Source of the DNA: Opitutia bacterium
GTDB taxonomy: Bacteria > Verrucomicrobiota > Verrucomicrobiae > Opitutales > UBA953
Direction: 5' to 3'
Length of the DNA stretch: 64,000 nt
NCBI GenBank assembly: GCA_004558035.1
Contig: SFEJ01000001.1
Coordinates: 1 to 64,000 of the forward strand
Below the pieces are notes generated by a model. That model searched no databases. It was not told the DNA's origin and saw only the letters and a list, made by a program, of their open reading frames with translations. Both the position numbers and the translations under genes were made by a program. This document shows, piece after piece, positions 1 to 7,850 of the stretch. The stretch's first letter is position 1. Each line of letters begins with the position of its first letter.

Positions 1-46
1 TGGTAGTGCAGCCCCGCTGCTGTGCGAGAGTAGGTCGTCGCCAGTC
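1..46 (+). rRNA. rrf: 5S ribosomal RNA, 3' part
   Basis: The first bases carry the conserved 3' third of 5S rRNA: GGTAGTG, then a G/C-rich helix and TGCGAGAGTAGGTC, ending near GCCAG. The 5' part lies outside the window. A strong intrinsic terminator follows at once, as expected at the end of an rRNA operon. The 3' boundary is estimated by similarity to known 5S ends and may be off by a few bases. Confidence 0.9.
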
Positions 47-51
47 CTCAC

Positions 52-92
52 GAAGCCCTCGTCCCTCAAAAAGGAACGAGGGCTTCCTTCGT
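52..92 (+). terminator. Intrinsic terminator of the rRNA operon
   Basis: A perfect 11-bp stem (GAAGCCCTCGT, 52-62, with ACGAGGGCTTC, 76-86) and a 13-nt loop are followed by a short T/C-rich tail. It lies directly behind the 5S end. Confidence 0.85.
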
Positions 93-142
93 TCTAAAAC
101 CTCAACCCCGACAAAAATAAAGCGCGCCGTGAGCGCGCGCGA

Positions 143-931
143 TCACAGCACTTTCGCGAGAAAGTCCCGGATGCGCGGATTCGCCTGAGACGAGAAGAAC
201 TCCCTCGGACCGCAGTCCGCCAGAAGCGTTCCCGCGTCCATGAAAAGAATCCGAGACGCTACCTCCCGCGCGAACGCGATCTCGTGCGTCACCACGACCA
301 TCGTCAGCCCGCCCTCGGCGAGATCCTTCATCAGCGAAAGCACTTCGCCGACCATTTCCGGGTCGAGCGCCGAAGTCGGCTCGTCGAACAGAATCACGTC
401 GGGCTTCATCGCGAGCGCGCGCACGATGGCGATGCGCTGCTTCTGCCCGCCGGAAAGCTGCTGCGGGAACGCGTCGCGTTTCTCGAAAAGCCCGATGCGC
501 CGCAGCAGCCGTTCCGCCTCCGCGACGGCCTCCGCCTTCGTGCTGCGTCCGGTCTTCACGGGCGCGAGCGTGATGTTGTCGAGCACGCTCAGATGCGGGA
601 ACAGGTTGAAATGCTGAAAGACCATGCCGACGCGCGCGCGATAGGCGTTGATGTCGCCGCCGCGCGCGCCGACGCGTTCGCCGCGGAAAAGAATCTCGCC
701 GCCGTCTGGCGTTTCGAGCAGATTCAGACAGCGCAGAAACGTGCTTTTGCCGGACCCGCTGGGCCCGAGCACGAAGACCGCCTCGCCGCAGCGGATTTCG
801 GCGGAAACGCCGTTCACGGCGACGTGCCCGCCGAAAATCTTCTTCAGACCGCGAATGCGGAAAAGCGGCTCGCCGCCCGCGGCGGGAACGGAATCGGAAG
901 GCGTGTTCATGGATGCGGAAGGTTCTTTCAT
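143..931 (-). CDS. Polar amino-acid ABC transporter, ATP-binding protein
   Basis: 262-residue ABC ATPase of the GlnQ/HisP class that powers uptake of a polar amino acid from the cytoplasmic face. Visible motifs: Walker A GPSGSGKST, Q-loop in MVFQHFNLFPH, signature LSGGQKQR, Walker B VILFDEPTSALDP and switch His in VVTHE. Length is normal for the class, apart from about 20 extra N-terminal residues. The chosen ATG at 931 overlaps the stop of the upstream permease gene (ATGA), which implies translational coupling; an in-frame ATG at 910 is an alternative. The substrate cannot be told from sequence. Gln, His, Arg or cystine are all possible. Confidence 0.93.
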   Translation of the reverse strand: MKEPSASMNTPSDSVPAAGGEPLFRIRGLKKIFGGHVAVNGVSAEIRCGEAVFVLGPSGSGKSTFLRCLNLLETPDGGEILFRGERVGARGGDINAYRARVGMVFQHFNLFPHLSVLDNITLAPVKTGRSTKAEAVAEAERLLRRIGLFEKRDAFPQQLSGGQKQRIAIVRALAMKPDVILFDEPTSALDPEMVGEVLSLMKDLAEGGLTMVVVTHEIAFAREVASRILFMDAGTLLADCGPREFFSSQANPRIRDFLAKVL

Positions 932-2418
932 CGTTCGTTGCGTTTCAGGCGTTTTTCCAGGCGGGAGAGCAGGGCGGAGAAGAGCATCACGATGGCGAGA
1001 TAAATCGCCGCGACCGCGAGCAGCGGCAGAAACGCCGTGTACGTCTGGCTGCGGATCACGTCGCCCGCCTTCGTCAAATCCTGCAGCGCGATGTAGCCGG
1101 CGACGCTCGTTTCCTTGAGCAGCACGACGAACTCGTTGCCGAGCGCGGGCAGCACGTTCTTCAGCGCCTGCGGAAGCACGACGTGCACCATCGTCTTCGC
1201 GTGGCTCAGCCCGAGACTGCGCCCCGCCTCGAACTGCCCTTCGTCGATCGACATGATGCCGCCGCGGATGATCTCCGCGACGTAGGCGCCCGAGTTCACG
1301 CCGAACGCGACGATCGCGACCAGCGTCTTGCTCACGTCCACGCTCCCGAAAATCACGAAATAAATGATGAGCAGCTGCACGACGACCGGCGTGCCGCGAA
1401 TGACGGTGAGATAAATCCTGCAGAGAAAATCCGCGAATTTCAGCGAGCCGTTCTTGTCGTGCGTCGCGCGTATCACGGCGACCGCGAAGCCGAAAAACAA
1501 CCCCAGAATCACCGCGAAGAACGAGACTTCGAGCGTGACGAGCAGCCCGTCTGCGAGGTAGCGCCAGCGCCCGCCTTCGACGAAGTTCGTGTAAAAGGCT
1601 CCCGGCGTTCCCGCGCGCTTTTCCGCGGCCGTTCCTGCGGAGGCGCCCGCCGCGTCGTCCCACTTCGGAAGCGATCCCGCGCCGTCCGCAGTATATTTCT
1701 TCAGAATCGCTTCGAGCCGTCCGTCCGCGCGCATCTCGCGCAGCGCGGCGTCGATGCCCGCGAGCAGATCCGCGTTTCCCTTGGCGACGGCGAACGCGTA
1801 GCTCTCGCTCGCGAGCGGCTCGGGCAGAATCCGCAGCTCGTCGGGATGCTTTTTTTCAAAAACCTTCGCGGGCTGGTCGTCGAGCACGAGCACGTCAATC
1901 TTCCCCGCGAGCAGCGCGGAAACGCCGAGTGCGCCGTTCTGAAAACGCTCCGGCTCGGCGATGTGCTTCGCGACGTAGAGATCGCCCGTCGTGCCGTGCT
2001 GCACGCCGACGCGCTTGCCCCGCAGCTCCGCCGGGCTCGAGACGCCGCCGCGCGCGGGAACGATGACGACCTGCCGCGCCTCGACGTAGGGCAGCGAAAA
2101 ATTCACCTGCCGCCGCCGCTCCTCCGTTACCGTGATGCCGGACGCGGCGACGTCCGCCTTGCCCGTGCTCACGGCGGAAATGACGGAATCGAAGCTCATG
2201 TCCTCGATGACCAGCCGCCGCCCGAGCGACTCCGCGACGGCGCGCATGATCTCGGGATCGATTCCGACGATGCGGTCGCCCTCCCGAAATTCGTAGGGCG
2301 GAAACGTCGCTTCCGTCGCGACGATGAGCGTTTCCTCCCGCGAGGAATCGCCGCACGCGGCGCAGAGCAGCGCGCAGACCGCCGCCGCCGAAATTTTCAG
2401 AAAATTCATGGCGTCCAT
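928..2418 (-). CDS. Fused amino-acid-binding protein and ABC permease
   Basis: 496 residues. Residues 1 to about 22 form a lipoprotein-like signal (hydrophobic stretch ending LLCAACGDS). Residues 25-245 resemble family 3 solute-binding proteins (IVATEATFPPYEF, GIDPEIMRAVAE, VEARQVVIVP). From about residue 280 there is a HisM/GlnP-type permease with several membrane segments and the cytoplasmic EAA-like loop (EAGRSLGLSHAKTMVHVVLPQ). Such SBP-permease fusions are known in several phyla; here binding and translocation sit on one chain. It forms a two-gene operon with the ATPase downstream through an ATGA overlap. Start: ATG at 2418, with ATG at 2409 also possible. No strong Shine-Dalgarno is visible. 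Confidence 0.92.
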   Translation of the reverse strand: MDAMNFLKISAAAVCALLCAACGDSSREETLIVATEATFPPYEFREGDRIVGIDPEIMRAVAESLGRRLVIEDMSFDSVISAVSTGKADVAASGITVTEERRRQVNFSLPYVEARQVVIVPARGGVSSPAELRGKRVGVQHGTTGDLYVAKHIAEPERFQNGALGVSALLAGKIDVLVLDDQPAKVFEKKHPDELRILPEPLASESYAFAVAKGNADLLAGIDAALREMRADGRLEAILKKYTADGAGSLPKWDDAAGASAGTAAEKRAGTPGAFYTNFVEGGRWRYLADGLLVTLEVSFFAVILGLFFGFAVAVIRATHDKNGSLKFADFLCRIYLTVIRGTPVVVQLLIIYFVIFGSVDVSKTLVAIVAFGVNSGAYVAEIIRGGIMSIDEGQFEAGRSLGLSHAKTMVHVVLPQALKNVLPALGNEFVVLLKETSVAGYIALQDLTKAGDVIRSQTYTAFLPLLAVAAIYLAIVMLFSALLSRLEKRLKRNER

Positions 2419-2626
2419 TCAACCCGCCTTCCCCGCCGGAGACAAATTCTTTTCCCGAAAACGTCATGCCGCGAAGATTTTTTGAATCCGTGAATTGCTC
2501 GAATTCCGCGAATGCGGAGGAAGGCGTCTGCTTGGGGGCGAAGACGTCCACGTCTTCGTGCGGGGTGCGGGAACGGCGTGCGCGGAAAATCTCCCGCGGA
2601 ACTCCGCTCGCGCGCGCCGTTCTCGC

Positions 2627-2654
2627 TTGCGCGCGGGGCGCGGGCGCGTAAAAT
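2627..2654 (+). promoter_or_regulatory. Probable promoter of the SPFH/GYF_2 gene
   Basis: TTGCGC (2627-2632), a 16-bp spacer and TAAAAT (2649-2654) lie 31 bp before the start codon. The form agrees with the other promoters proposed in this window (TTGNNN-17-TANNNT). Confidence 0.5.
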
Positions 2655-2685
2655 GGGCGCTTCAACAATCAACTTCTTTTTACTT

Positions 2686-3870
2686 ATGAACGTTCAGACT
2701 TCTCAAGCTCCGGGCGGAATCCTCGGCGAACTCGTCGCCTGCGATCCGCAGAACACGAATCTGCTCGTGCAGAAATACGATTACGACGGCATCGTGCGCG
2801 GCGGCGTCATCGTCGTCCACGAAACGCAGCGCGCGGCGCTCTACATCAACGGCGTGCGCGAGACGCTCATCGAGCCGGGCCGTTTCGTCTGCGACGAGTC
2901 GGCGAACATTCCCGTGCTCGACGAGATGCTCTCCGTCGCGACGAAGGGCGAGACGACGTATCCCGTTTCGGTCTGGTTCGTCAGCACGACGGTCGAAAAC
3001 AATCTGCTCTGGGGCGTGCGCGTCGTCGGGCGCGACGCCGATTACGCGCAGACGATCAACATCGGGCTGAACGGCTCGGCGGTCGTGCGCGTCGCGGCGC
3101 CGGAGACGTTTTTGGACAAGTTCGTCGGCACGCTTTCGCGCTTCACGGCGGAGGACGTCGCCGAGAAGATCAAGGCGTGGCTGATGACGCCGATCCGCAC
3201 GGCGGCGGCGCGCGCGTTCGCGGAATGCGGCTCGATGATCCGTTTTCAGACGGAGCTTCCCGCCGTGCAGGCGCGCGTGCGCGAAGAGCTGAACGCCGAG
3301 ATCGGCGAGCTCTACGGGCTCGAATTCACGCGCTTCGAGATTCGCAGCGTCGAGAGCGACGACTACCAGCAGATCGTCGCCGAGGAGCGCGCGGGAACGG
3401 CGGAGGCGCGGCGGCTGGCGCGCCTGGGCGTCGATTACGCGACGGAACGGCGCTTCGGGATTTTGGACAAGGCGGCGTCGAACGAAGGCGCGGGCACGCT
3501 CATGGGCGCGGGGCTCGGGCTCGGCGCGGGCATGCCGATGGGCGCCGCGTTCGGCGAAATGCTACGGCAGACCGCGGGCGCGGGAACGGGAACGCCCGCG
3601 GGAACGCCTTTCGCCGCCGCCGGCTTCGCGGGAGCTTCCGCCGCCGCGACTCCGCCGCCGATTCCGCCGAGCGCCGCCGCGGGCGCGCCCGCGTATTTCG
3701 TCGCGCTCGGCAACGTGCCGACGGGACCGTTTTCGCCGGAACAGCTCGTCGCCGAAATCCGGCGCGGCGCGCTCGGCGCGGGAACGCTCGTCTGGCGCGC
3801 GGGCATGGCGAGCTGGATTCCGATCGCGACCGATCCGGCCTTCGCGCCGCTGTTTTTCCCCTCGAAATAA
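2686..3870 (+). CDS. SPFH/band-7-type protein with C-terminal GYF_2 domain (YdjI-like)
   Basis: 394 residues. The N-terminal 220 residues resemble the 'virion core protein'/YdjI type of SPFH proteins: an opening segment on a bound ligand (LVQKYDYDGIVRGGVIVVHE), a beta-rich core and a helix ending in FTRFEIRSVE. Residues 230-330 are a Gly/Ala/Thr-rich linker. The last 55 residues fit a GYF_2 module (YFVALGNVPTGPFSPEQL ... LVWRAGMASW). No membrane anchor is visible. Likely a membrane-associated scaffold; the true role is unknown. The linker holds three almost adjacent copies of the GGGAACG motif, read as Gly-Thr-Gly-Thr-Pro-Ala-Gly-Thr-Pro. The ATG at 2686 is preferred because homology begins there. 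Confidence 0.8.
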   Translation: MNVQTSQAPGGILGELVACDPQNTNLLVQKYDYDGIVRGGVIVVHETQRAALYINGVRETLIEPGRFVCDESANIPVLDEMLSVATKGETTYPVSVWFVSTTVENNLLWGVRVVGRDADYAQTINIGLNGSAVVRVAAPETFLDKFVGTLSRFTAEDVAEKIKAWLMTPIRTAAARAFAECGSMIRFQTELPAVQARVREELNAEIGELYGLEFTRFEIRSVESDDYQQIVAEERAGTAEARRLARLGVDYATERRFGILDKAASNEGAGTLMGAGLGLGAGMPMGAAFGEMLRQTAGAGTGTPAGTPFAAAGFAGASAAATPPPIPPSAAAGAPAYFVALGNVPTGPFSPEQLVAEIRRGALGAGTLVWRAGMASWIPIATDPAFAPLFFPSK

Positions 3871-3894
3871 ACTCCGAAAAAGAAAGGCTTCACG

Positions 3895-4677
3895 ATGAAA
3901 ATTCTGACCGGCAAATCCGTCTCTCTCTGGGCCGTCGCGGTCGTCGCGACCTGCGCCCTCTTCGCGATCTTCGCTCCGGAAGAGCTCTCCGTGCTCTTCT
4001 GGGAAAACCTCGTCTGGCTGCTCGCGCTCGAAACCTTCGGGCTCTTTTCGATCTTCGCCGTCTCCTCGCGCGGCGCCTATTCGACGCAGAACGTCGCCGT
4101 CGCCTCGCAGATCGTGAACTTCACGGGCTGCGGCTTCCTGCTCTTCGCCGCGTACAACGGGCTGACGCTGATTCCGCACTGCGACGTTTCGCCGAAATGG
4201 TACTACGCCGCGCAGATCGTGCTTTCCGCGTGGTGGATCGGCAAGATTCTCTTCCTCTCGATGGGCGCCGAAGCGCAGACCGAGCTGCACGCCGCGCACG
4301 AACGCCGCGTCGCCGAAAAACGCGCGCGCACGGCGACCTTTCCCGCGCTCGTTCCCGTGTTCCGCACCGTCGTCGCCGGAAAAAGCTCGCTCGACGCGCT
4401 CAAAAAACAGTCCGCCGAACGCGCGCTGACGCGCTTTTTCGACGCGGCGACGCGCGTTCCCGCCGGAGAATTTTCGGAAAATCCGACGTTCGCCGAACTC
4501 GTCCCGCAGGAGTTCGCCGCCGTGCAGCGCGCGATGGACGCGCTCGCCGATGCCGCCGACGCGGACGCTCCCGACGCGCTCTCGGCGCTCGAAAAGACCG
4601 CCCGCGACGCCGCCGCCCGCATTTCCGCCGCGCGCACGCTGAAGCGCGCCGCGGTCGCGATCGGCGACGCGCGATGA
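3895..4677 (+). CDS. Membrane protein of unknown function
   Basis: 260 residues. Four hydrophobic segments are visible in the N-terminal half (about residues 8-27, 36-55, 65-85 and 103-121), followed by a charged cytoplasmic-looking tail of 130 residues, rich in Ala and Glu, with no recognised motif. It starts 24 bp after the SPFH/GYF_2 gene and is probably co-transcribed. An AAGAAAGG run 8 bp before the ATG may serve as ribosome-binding site. I do not recognise the family. Confidence 0.7.
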   Translation: MKILTGKSVSLWAVAVVATCALFAIFAPEELSVLFWENLVWLLALETFGLFSIFAVSSRGAYSTQNVAVASQIVNFTGCGFLLFAAYNGLTLIPHCDVSPKWYYAAQIVLSAWWIGKILFLSMGAEAQTELHAAHERRVAEKRARTATFPALVPVFRTVVAGKSSLDALKKQSAERALTRFFDAATRVPAGEFSENPTFAELVPQEFAAVQRAMDALADAADADAPDALSALEKTARDAAARISAARTLKRAAVAIGDAR

Positions 4678-4759
4678 AAAACGCTCCCGCAAAGGCGCCG
4701 CGACGCGAAGAACGTTTCCCGATTCCTCCGTCTTTCCCTTTAAGCTTTCCCTCCTTTCG

Positions 4760-5629
4760 ATGCCTTCCGAAAAAATCACGCTTCACGAAATCAAGTGCCC
4801 GAACTGCGGAGCGACGATCAGCCGCTTCAACGCGTTCGCGGTGACTTGTCGCTGCCCGAACTGCGACAAGATCTTTCAGATTCTCGGCGGCGCGCATCGT
4901 CGCGACATCGACCGCCCCGAGCGCATCTTCCCGTTCAAGATCACGAAGGACGAATTTCGCAAAAAATTCTCGGACTGCTTTTGGCGCGAGTTCTCGCGGG
5001 AATACGGTCAGAAGGTCTCCGCCGAAGCGGAGTTCGGCGACGAGGCGCCGTTCTACGTCGCGGCGTATTTTTTCGACGACCATATGCCGGTGACGCTTGA
5101 AATTTCGGTGAAGTACAGGTTTCCCCTTTGGGGCCCGGAGCAGGCGACGCTACCCGGCGACTGCAAAGTGTCGGGAACGCTGCCGGCGACCGACAAGGAG
5201 GCGCTCCCGCCGGGCGTCGATTCCGTCGTGGGCGGTCTGCGCTACGTTCCCGGCGAGGCGGAATTTTTCCGTTCCCGCTATTTCGGCGAAATCGAAGACT
5301 GCTGCATCGTCGATCCGACGTTGCCGGCGGACTTCGTCTGGGAAAAACGCTGCATCCCGAAGATTTTGGAGACGAAGAATTTCGAAAAAATCTTCAAGAA
5401 TCTGAAAAAGAAAGGCTGTTCCGAATGCCGGCTCGACCGTCTTCGCTTTTCCTCGATCGCACGACACGCGTTCGCGTACGTTTCGGTGTGGCGCATCGGG
5501 TTCACGTTCGAGGGGAAAAATTACTACTACGCGTGCGACGGCTCGGGCGGCAACGAGGAATTTTCGTTTCCGGAGGACTCCGGCAAGGCAAAGCCGCGAA
5601 AAAGGACGTTTTTCGGGTTTTCTTTCTGA
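4760..5629 (+). CDS. Zinc-ribbon protein of unknown function, copy 1
   Basis: 289 residues. A two-knuckle zinc ribbon lies at the N terminus (CPNCG at residues 13-17, then CRCPNCDK about 18 residues on). Beyond it is a long domain I do not recognise, with conserved-looking stretches FSDCFWREFSREYG, APFYVAAYFF and NYYYACDGSG. It is the shorter of two tandem paralogues: the first 110 residues are almost identical to those of the next gene, after which the two diverge. It lacks the C-terminal membrane part of copy 2. One heptamer TTAAGCT lies just upstream, as it does before copy 2. Confidence 0.75.
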   Translation: MPSEKITLHEIKCPNCGATISRFNAFAVTCRCPNCDKIFQILGGAHRRDIDRPERIFPFKITKDEFRKKFSDCFWREFSREYGQKVSAEAEFGDEAPFYVAAYFFDDHMPVTLEISVKYRFPLWGPEQATLPGDCKVSGTLPATDKEALPPGVDSVVGGLRYVPGEAEFFRSRYFGEIEDCCIVDPTLPADFVWEKRCIPKILETKNFEKIFKNLKKKGCSECRLDRLRFSSIARHAFAYVSVWRIGFTFEGKNYYYACDGSGGNEEFSFPEDSGKAKPRKRTFFGFSF

Positions 5630-5666
5630 TGACAGTCGCGAGCCCGCGGGAACGCCGCATTTCCCT

Positions 5667-5694
5667 TTAAGCCTTAAGCTTTAACCTTTAAGCT
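5667..5694. repeat. Heptamer tandem repeat TTAAGCC/TTAAGCT/TTAACCT
   Basis: Four contiguous 7-bp units (TTAAGCC, TTAAGCT, TTAACCT, TTAAGCT) lie 13 bp before the second zinc-ribbon gene. Related heptamers occur at 4741-4747, 16801-16835, 17999-18019, around 34896-34914, 36847-36881 and 42955-42968. All are intergenic. Confidence 0.8.
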
Positions 5695-5707
5695 TTCTTC
5701 CCTTTCG

Positions 5708-6910
5708 ATGCCTTCCGAAAAAATCACGCTTCACGAAATCAAGTGCCCGAACTGCGGGGCGACGATCAGCCGCTTCAACGCGTTCGCGGTGACTTGCCGC
5801 TGCCCGAACTGCGACAAGATTTTTCAAATTCTCGGCGGCGCGCACCGTCGCGACATCGACCGCCCCGAGCGCATCTTTCCGTTCAGGATCACGAAGGAAG
5901 AATTCCGTAAAAAATTTTCGGACTGCTTCTGGCGCGAGTTCTCGCGGGAATACGGCGAGAAGGTTTCCGCCGAAGCGGAGTTCGGCGACGAGGCGCCGTT
6001 CTACGTCGCGGCGTATTTCTTTGACGAGCGCGTGCCGATGCGCCTCCTCGTCCGGCTGGAACCCCAGGAAGGGTTGCCTTCGGAAACGACGCTCGACGCG
6101 CACGCCACCGTCACGGGAACGCTTCCCGCGACGGACTCGCGGGCGCTTCCGCCGGGGCTTGCGGAAGCGACGAACGCGGTGCGCTACGTCCACGCCGAGG
6201 CGGAATTTTTCCGTCCGGAATACTTCGGCGAAATGGAGGACTGCAACATCGTCGATTCGACGCTGCCGGCGGATTTCATCTGGGAGAAGAAAGTGGTGCC
6301 GAAAATCCAGAACCGGCGGGACTTCGGGAGCACGATTCCGGACTGGGAAGCGTTTCTGAATCGGAAGGTGTCCGGCGTCAGCCGCGTCGAAGTGGAGAAC
6401 TTCACGAAATACAAATTCGCCTACGTTTCCGTGTGGCGCCTCGCGTTCACCTTCAACGGGAAAACGTATTACTACGCGTGCGACGGTTCGGGGCGGAACG
6501 AAGAATTCTCGTTCCCGCCCGATCCGATTCGCGAGCGCGAAGAGCGGGAACGCCGCGAAGCGGAACGGAAAGCCGAATGGGAACGCAAATCGGCGGAGGA
6601 ACGAAAGCAGCGCCAGGAAGCTGCGGCGAAAAGGGCGCGGAAAGAGGAAAAATCCACGGTGCTGATGGGAATTGCCCTGATGGTGGCGCTGGTGCTCGTC
6701 GTCTGCTTCATTGTCACGATGACCATGTTGGACTTGTGTTTGCGGGATGAAGCAAGCCAAGCTTTCGTCGTCTGGTTCGGCGCCGGGGGACTGGTGACCC
6801 TCTTCGGGATAACGGAGTGTGCAGGAGTGAAGGCAGTGGGGCTGGGCTGCCTCACGGCGCTTTTGTGCCTTTTCGGGTTGATCGCCGCAATCGTGATCTT
6901 GTGCATTTGA
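5708..6910 (+). CDS. Zinc-ribbon protein with C-terminal membrane segments, copy 2
   Basis: 400 residues. The N-terminal zinc ribbon and the following 90 residues nearly match copy 1. The middle is diverged. Residues about 270-315 are a highly charged Arg/Glu helix, probably a coiled coil, and the end carries three hydrophobic segments (about residues 318-340, 350-366 and 375-398). The near-identity of only the N-terminal third suggests tandem duplication followed by divergence or gene conversion. Function unknown. The identical leader and start context (TTTCGATGCCTTCCG) supports the same start codon in both copies. Confidence 0.78.
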   Translation: MPSEKITLHEIKCPNCGATISRFNAFAVTCRCPNCDKIFQILGGAHRRDIDRPERIFPFRITKEEFRKKFSDCFWREFSREYGEKVSAEAEFGDEAPFYVAAYFFDERVPMRLLVRLEPQEGLPSETTLDAHATVTGTLPATDSRALPPGLAEATNAVRYVHAEAEFFRPEYFGEMEDCNIVDSTLPADFIWEKKVVPKIQNRRDFGSTIPDWEAFLNRKVSGVSRVEVENFTKYKFAYVSVWRLAFTFNGKTYYYACDGSGRNEEFSFPPDPIREREERERREAERKAEWERKSAEERKQRQEAAAKRARKEEKSTVLMGIALMVALVLVVCFIVTMTMLDLCLRDEASQAFVVWFGAGGLVTLFGITECAGVKAVGLGCLTALLCLFGLIAAIVILCI

Positions 6911-6930
6911 AAATCGCGATGAACGGCGGG

Positions 6931-6985
6931 AACGGGAATTCAGGGGAGAAGCGGCGTTCCCGCCGCTTTTTCGGAATCATCTTCG
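6931..6985. repeat. Dispersed intergenic repeat, copy 1
   Basis: The segment begins GGCGGGAACGGGAATTCAG and contains a GCGGC-TTCC-GCCGC hairpin. It resembles 9975-10034, with the same order of motif, AGGGGAGA-like box, hairpin and AATC tail. Both copies follow a gene. Confidence 0.55.
6950..6971 (+). terminator. Terminator after zinc-ribbon copy 2
   Basis: Stem AGCGGCG/CGCCGCT with a TTCC loop, followed by TTTTT. The hairpin apex is the CGTTCCCGC form of the iterated 9-mer. Confidence 0.65.
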
Positions 6986-7056
6986 GGGAAAGTGCTTCGA
7001 CGCGACGGGAACGTCGCCTCTCCCCTGGGCGGAAGGCGACTGGAGGATGAAGATTT

Positions 7057-7764
7057 ATGACAGAGAAGAACAAAAACGAAAAGCGCGAGAACGCGCTGCT
7101 GAGTCTGGCGGCGAACATCGTCGTGCCTGCGCTGATCTTGTCGAAAGGCGGCGACTGGGCGCCGCAGGTGCCGGCGTCCGTGCGGCTCGTCGTCGCGCTC
7201 GCGTTCCCGTGCGCGTATTTTTTTTATGACTACGCGCGGCGGCGCGAGGCGAACTGGATTTCCGTGCTCGGCTTCGCGGGAACGCTGCTGACGGGCGGCG
7301 TCGGGCTGATGCGGCTTTCGCCGTTTTGGGTCGCGGTGAAGGAGGCGGCGATTCCCGCGCTGATCGCGGCGGCGCTGCTGTGTTCGCGGAAGCTTTGCCG
7401 CACGCTCCTCTTCAACGAAAAGATCTTCGACGTTCCCGCGATCGAGGCGGCGTGCGCGGCGCGCGGGACGGAGGCGGCGCTCGCGGGAACGCTGCGCCGG
7501 GCGTCGCGCGTGCTGGCGGCGTCGTTCGCGCTGAGCGCGGCGCTGAACTTCGTGCTCGCGCGGCGGATCGTCACGACGGATCCCGCGGAAAATCTCGACG
7601 CGTTCAACGCGGAGATCGGCAGAATGCTTTCGCTGTCGTGGCCGGTGATCGTGCTGCCGTGCATGCTTTTCATCGCGGCTGCGCTGTGGCTGCTGCTGCG
7701 CGGGCTTTCGTCGGCATCGGGAATGCCGACGGAAAAGCTGCTGAAGATCGAGACCAAAAATTAG
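7057..7764 (+). CDS. VC0807-family membrane protein
   Basis: 235 residues with about six hydrophobic segments. The stretch DYARRREANWISVLGF followed by a Gly-rich LLTGGVGLM and the later FNEKIFD resemble the conserved core of the VC0807 family, often labelled intracellular septation-like or MFS-like without experimental support. A good Shine-Dalgarno (TGGAGGATG) lies about 8 bp before the ATG. Function unknown. Confidence 0.75.
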   Translation: MTEKNKNEKRENALLSLAANIVVPALILSKGGDWAPQVPASVRLVVALAFPCAYFFYDYARRREANWISVLGFAGTLLTGGVGLMRLSPFWVAVKEAAIPALIAAALLCSRKLCRTLLFNEKIFDVPAIEAACAARGTEAALAGTLRRASRVLAASFALSAALNFVLARRIVTTDPAENLDAFNAEIGRMLSLSWPVIVLPCMLFIAAALWLLLRGLSSASGMPTEKLLKIETKN

Positions 7765-7811
7765 AACCGGCTTCCGAGGCGCGCGCGCCCGCGCGCTTCC
7801 GAATCTTTACT

Positions 7812-7840
7812 TTGCGTTCCCGCGCGCGGGAGCGTAATGT
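7812..7840 (+). promoter_or_regulatory. Promoter of leuB, probably leaderless
   Basis: TTGCGT (7812-7817), a 17-bp spacer and TAATGT (7835-7840). The leuB ATG is only 10 bp downstream of the -10 box and has no Shine-Dalgarno. The -35 box overlaps a CGTTCCCGC copy. Confidence 0.65.
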
Positions 7841-7850
7841 CTCCCCACTT

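Noticed and set aside
5667..5694. CRISPR-like array
   Set aside because: The heptamer repeats have no spacers. No direct repeats of CRISPR size and no cas genes are seen in the window.
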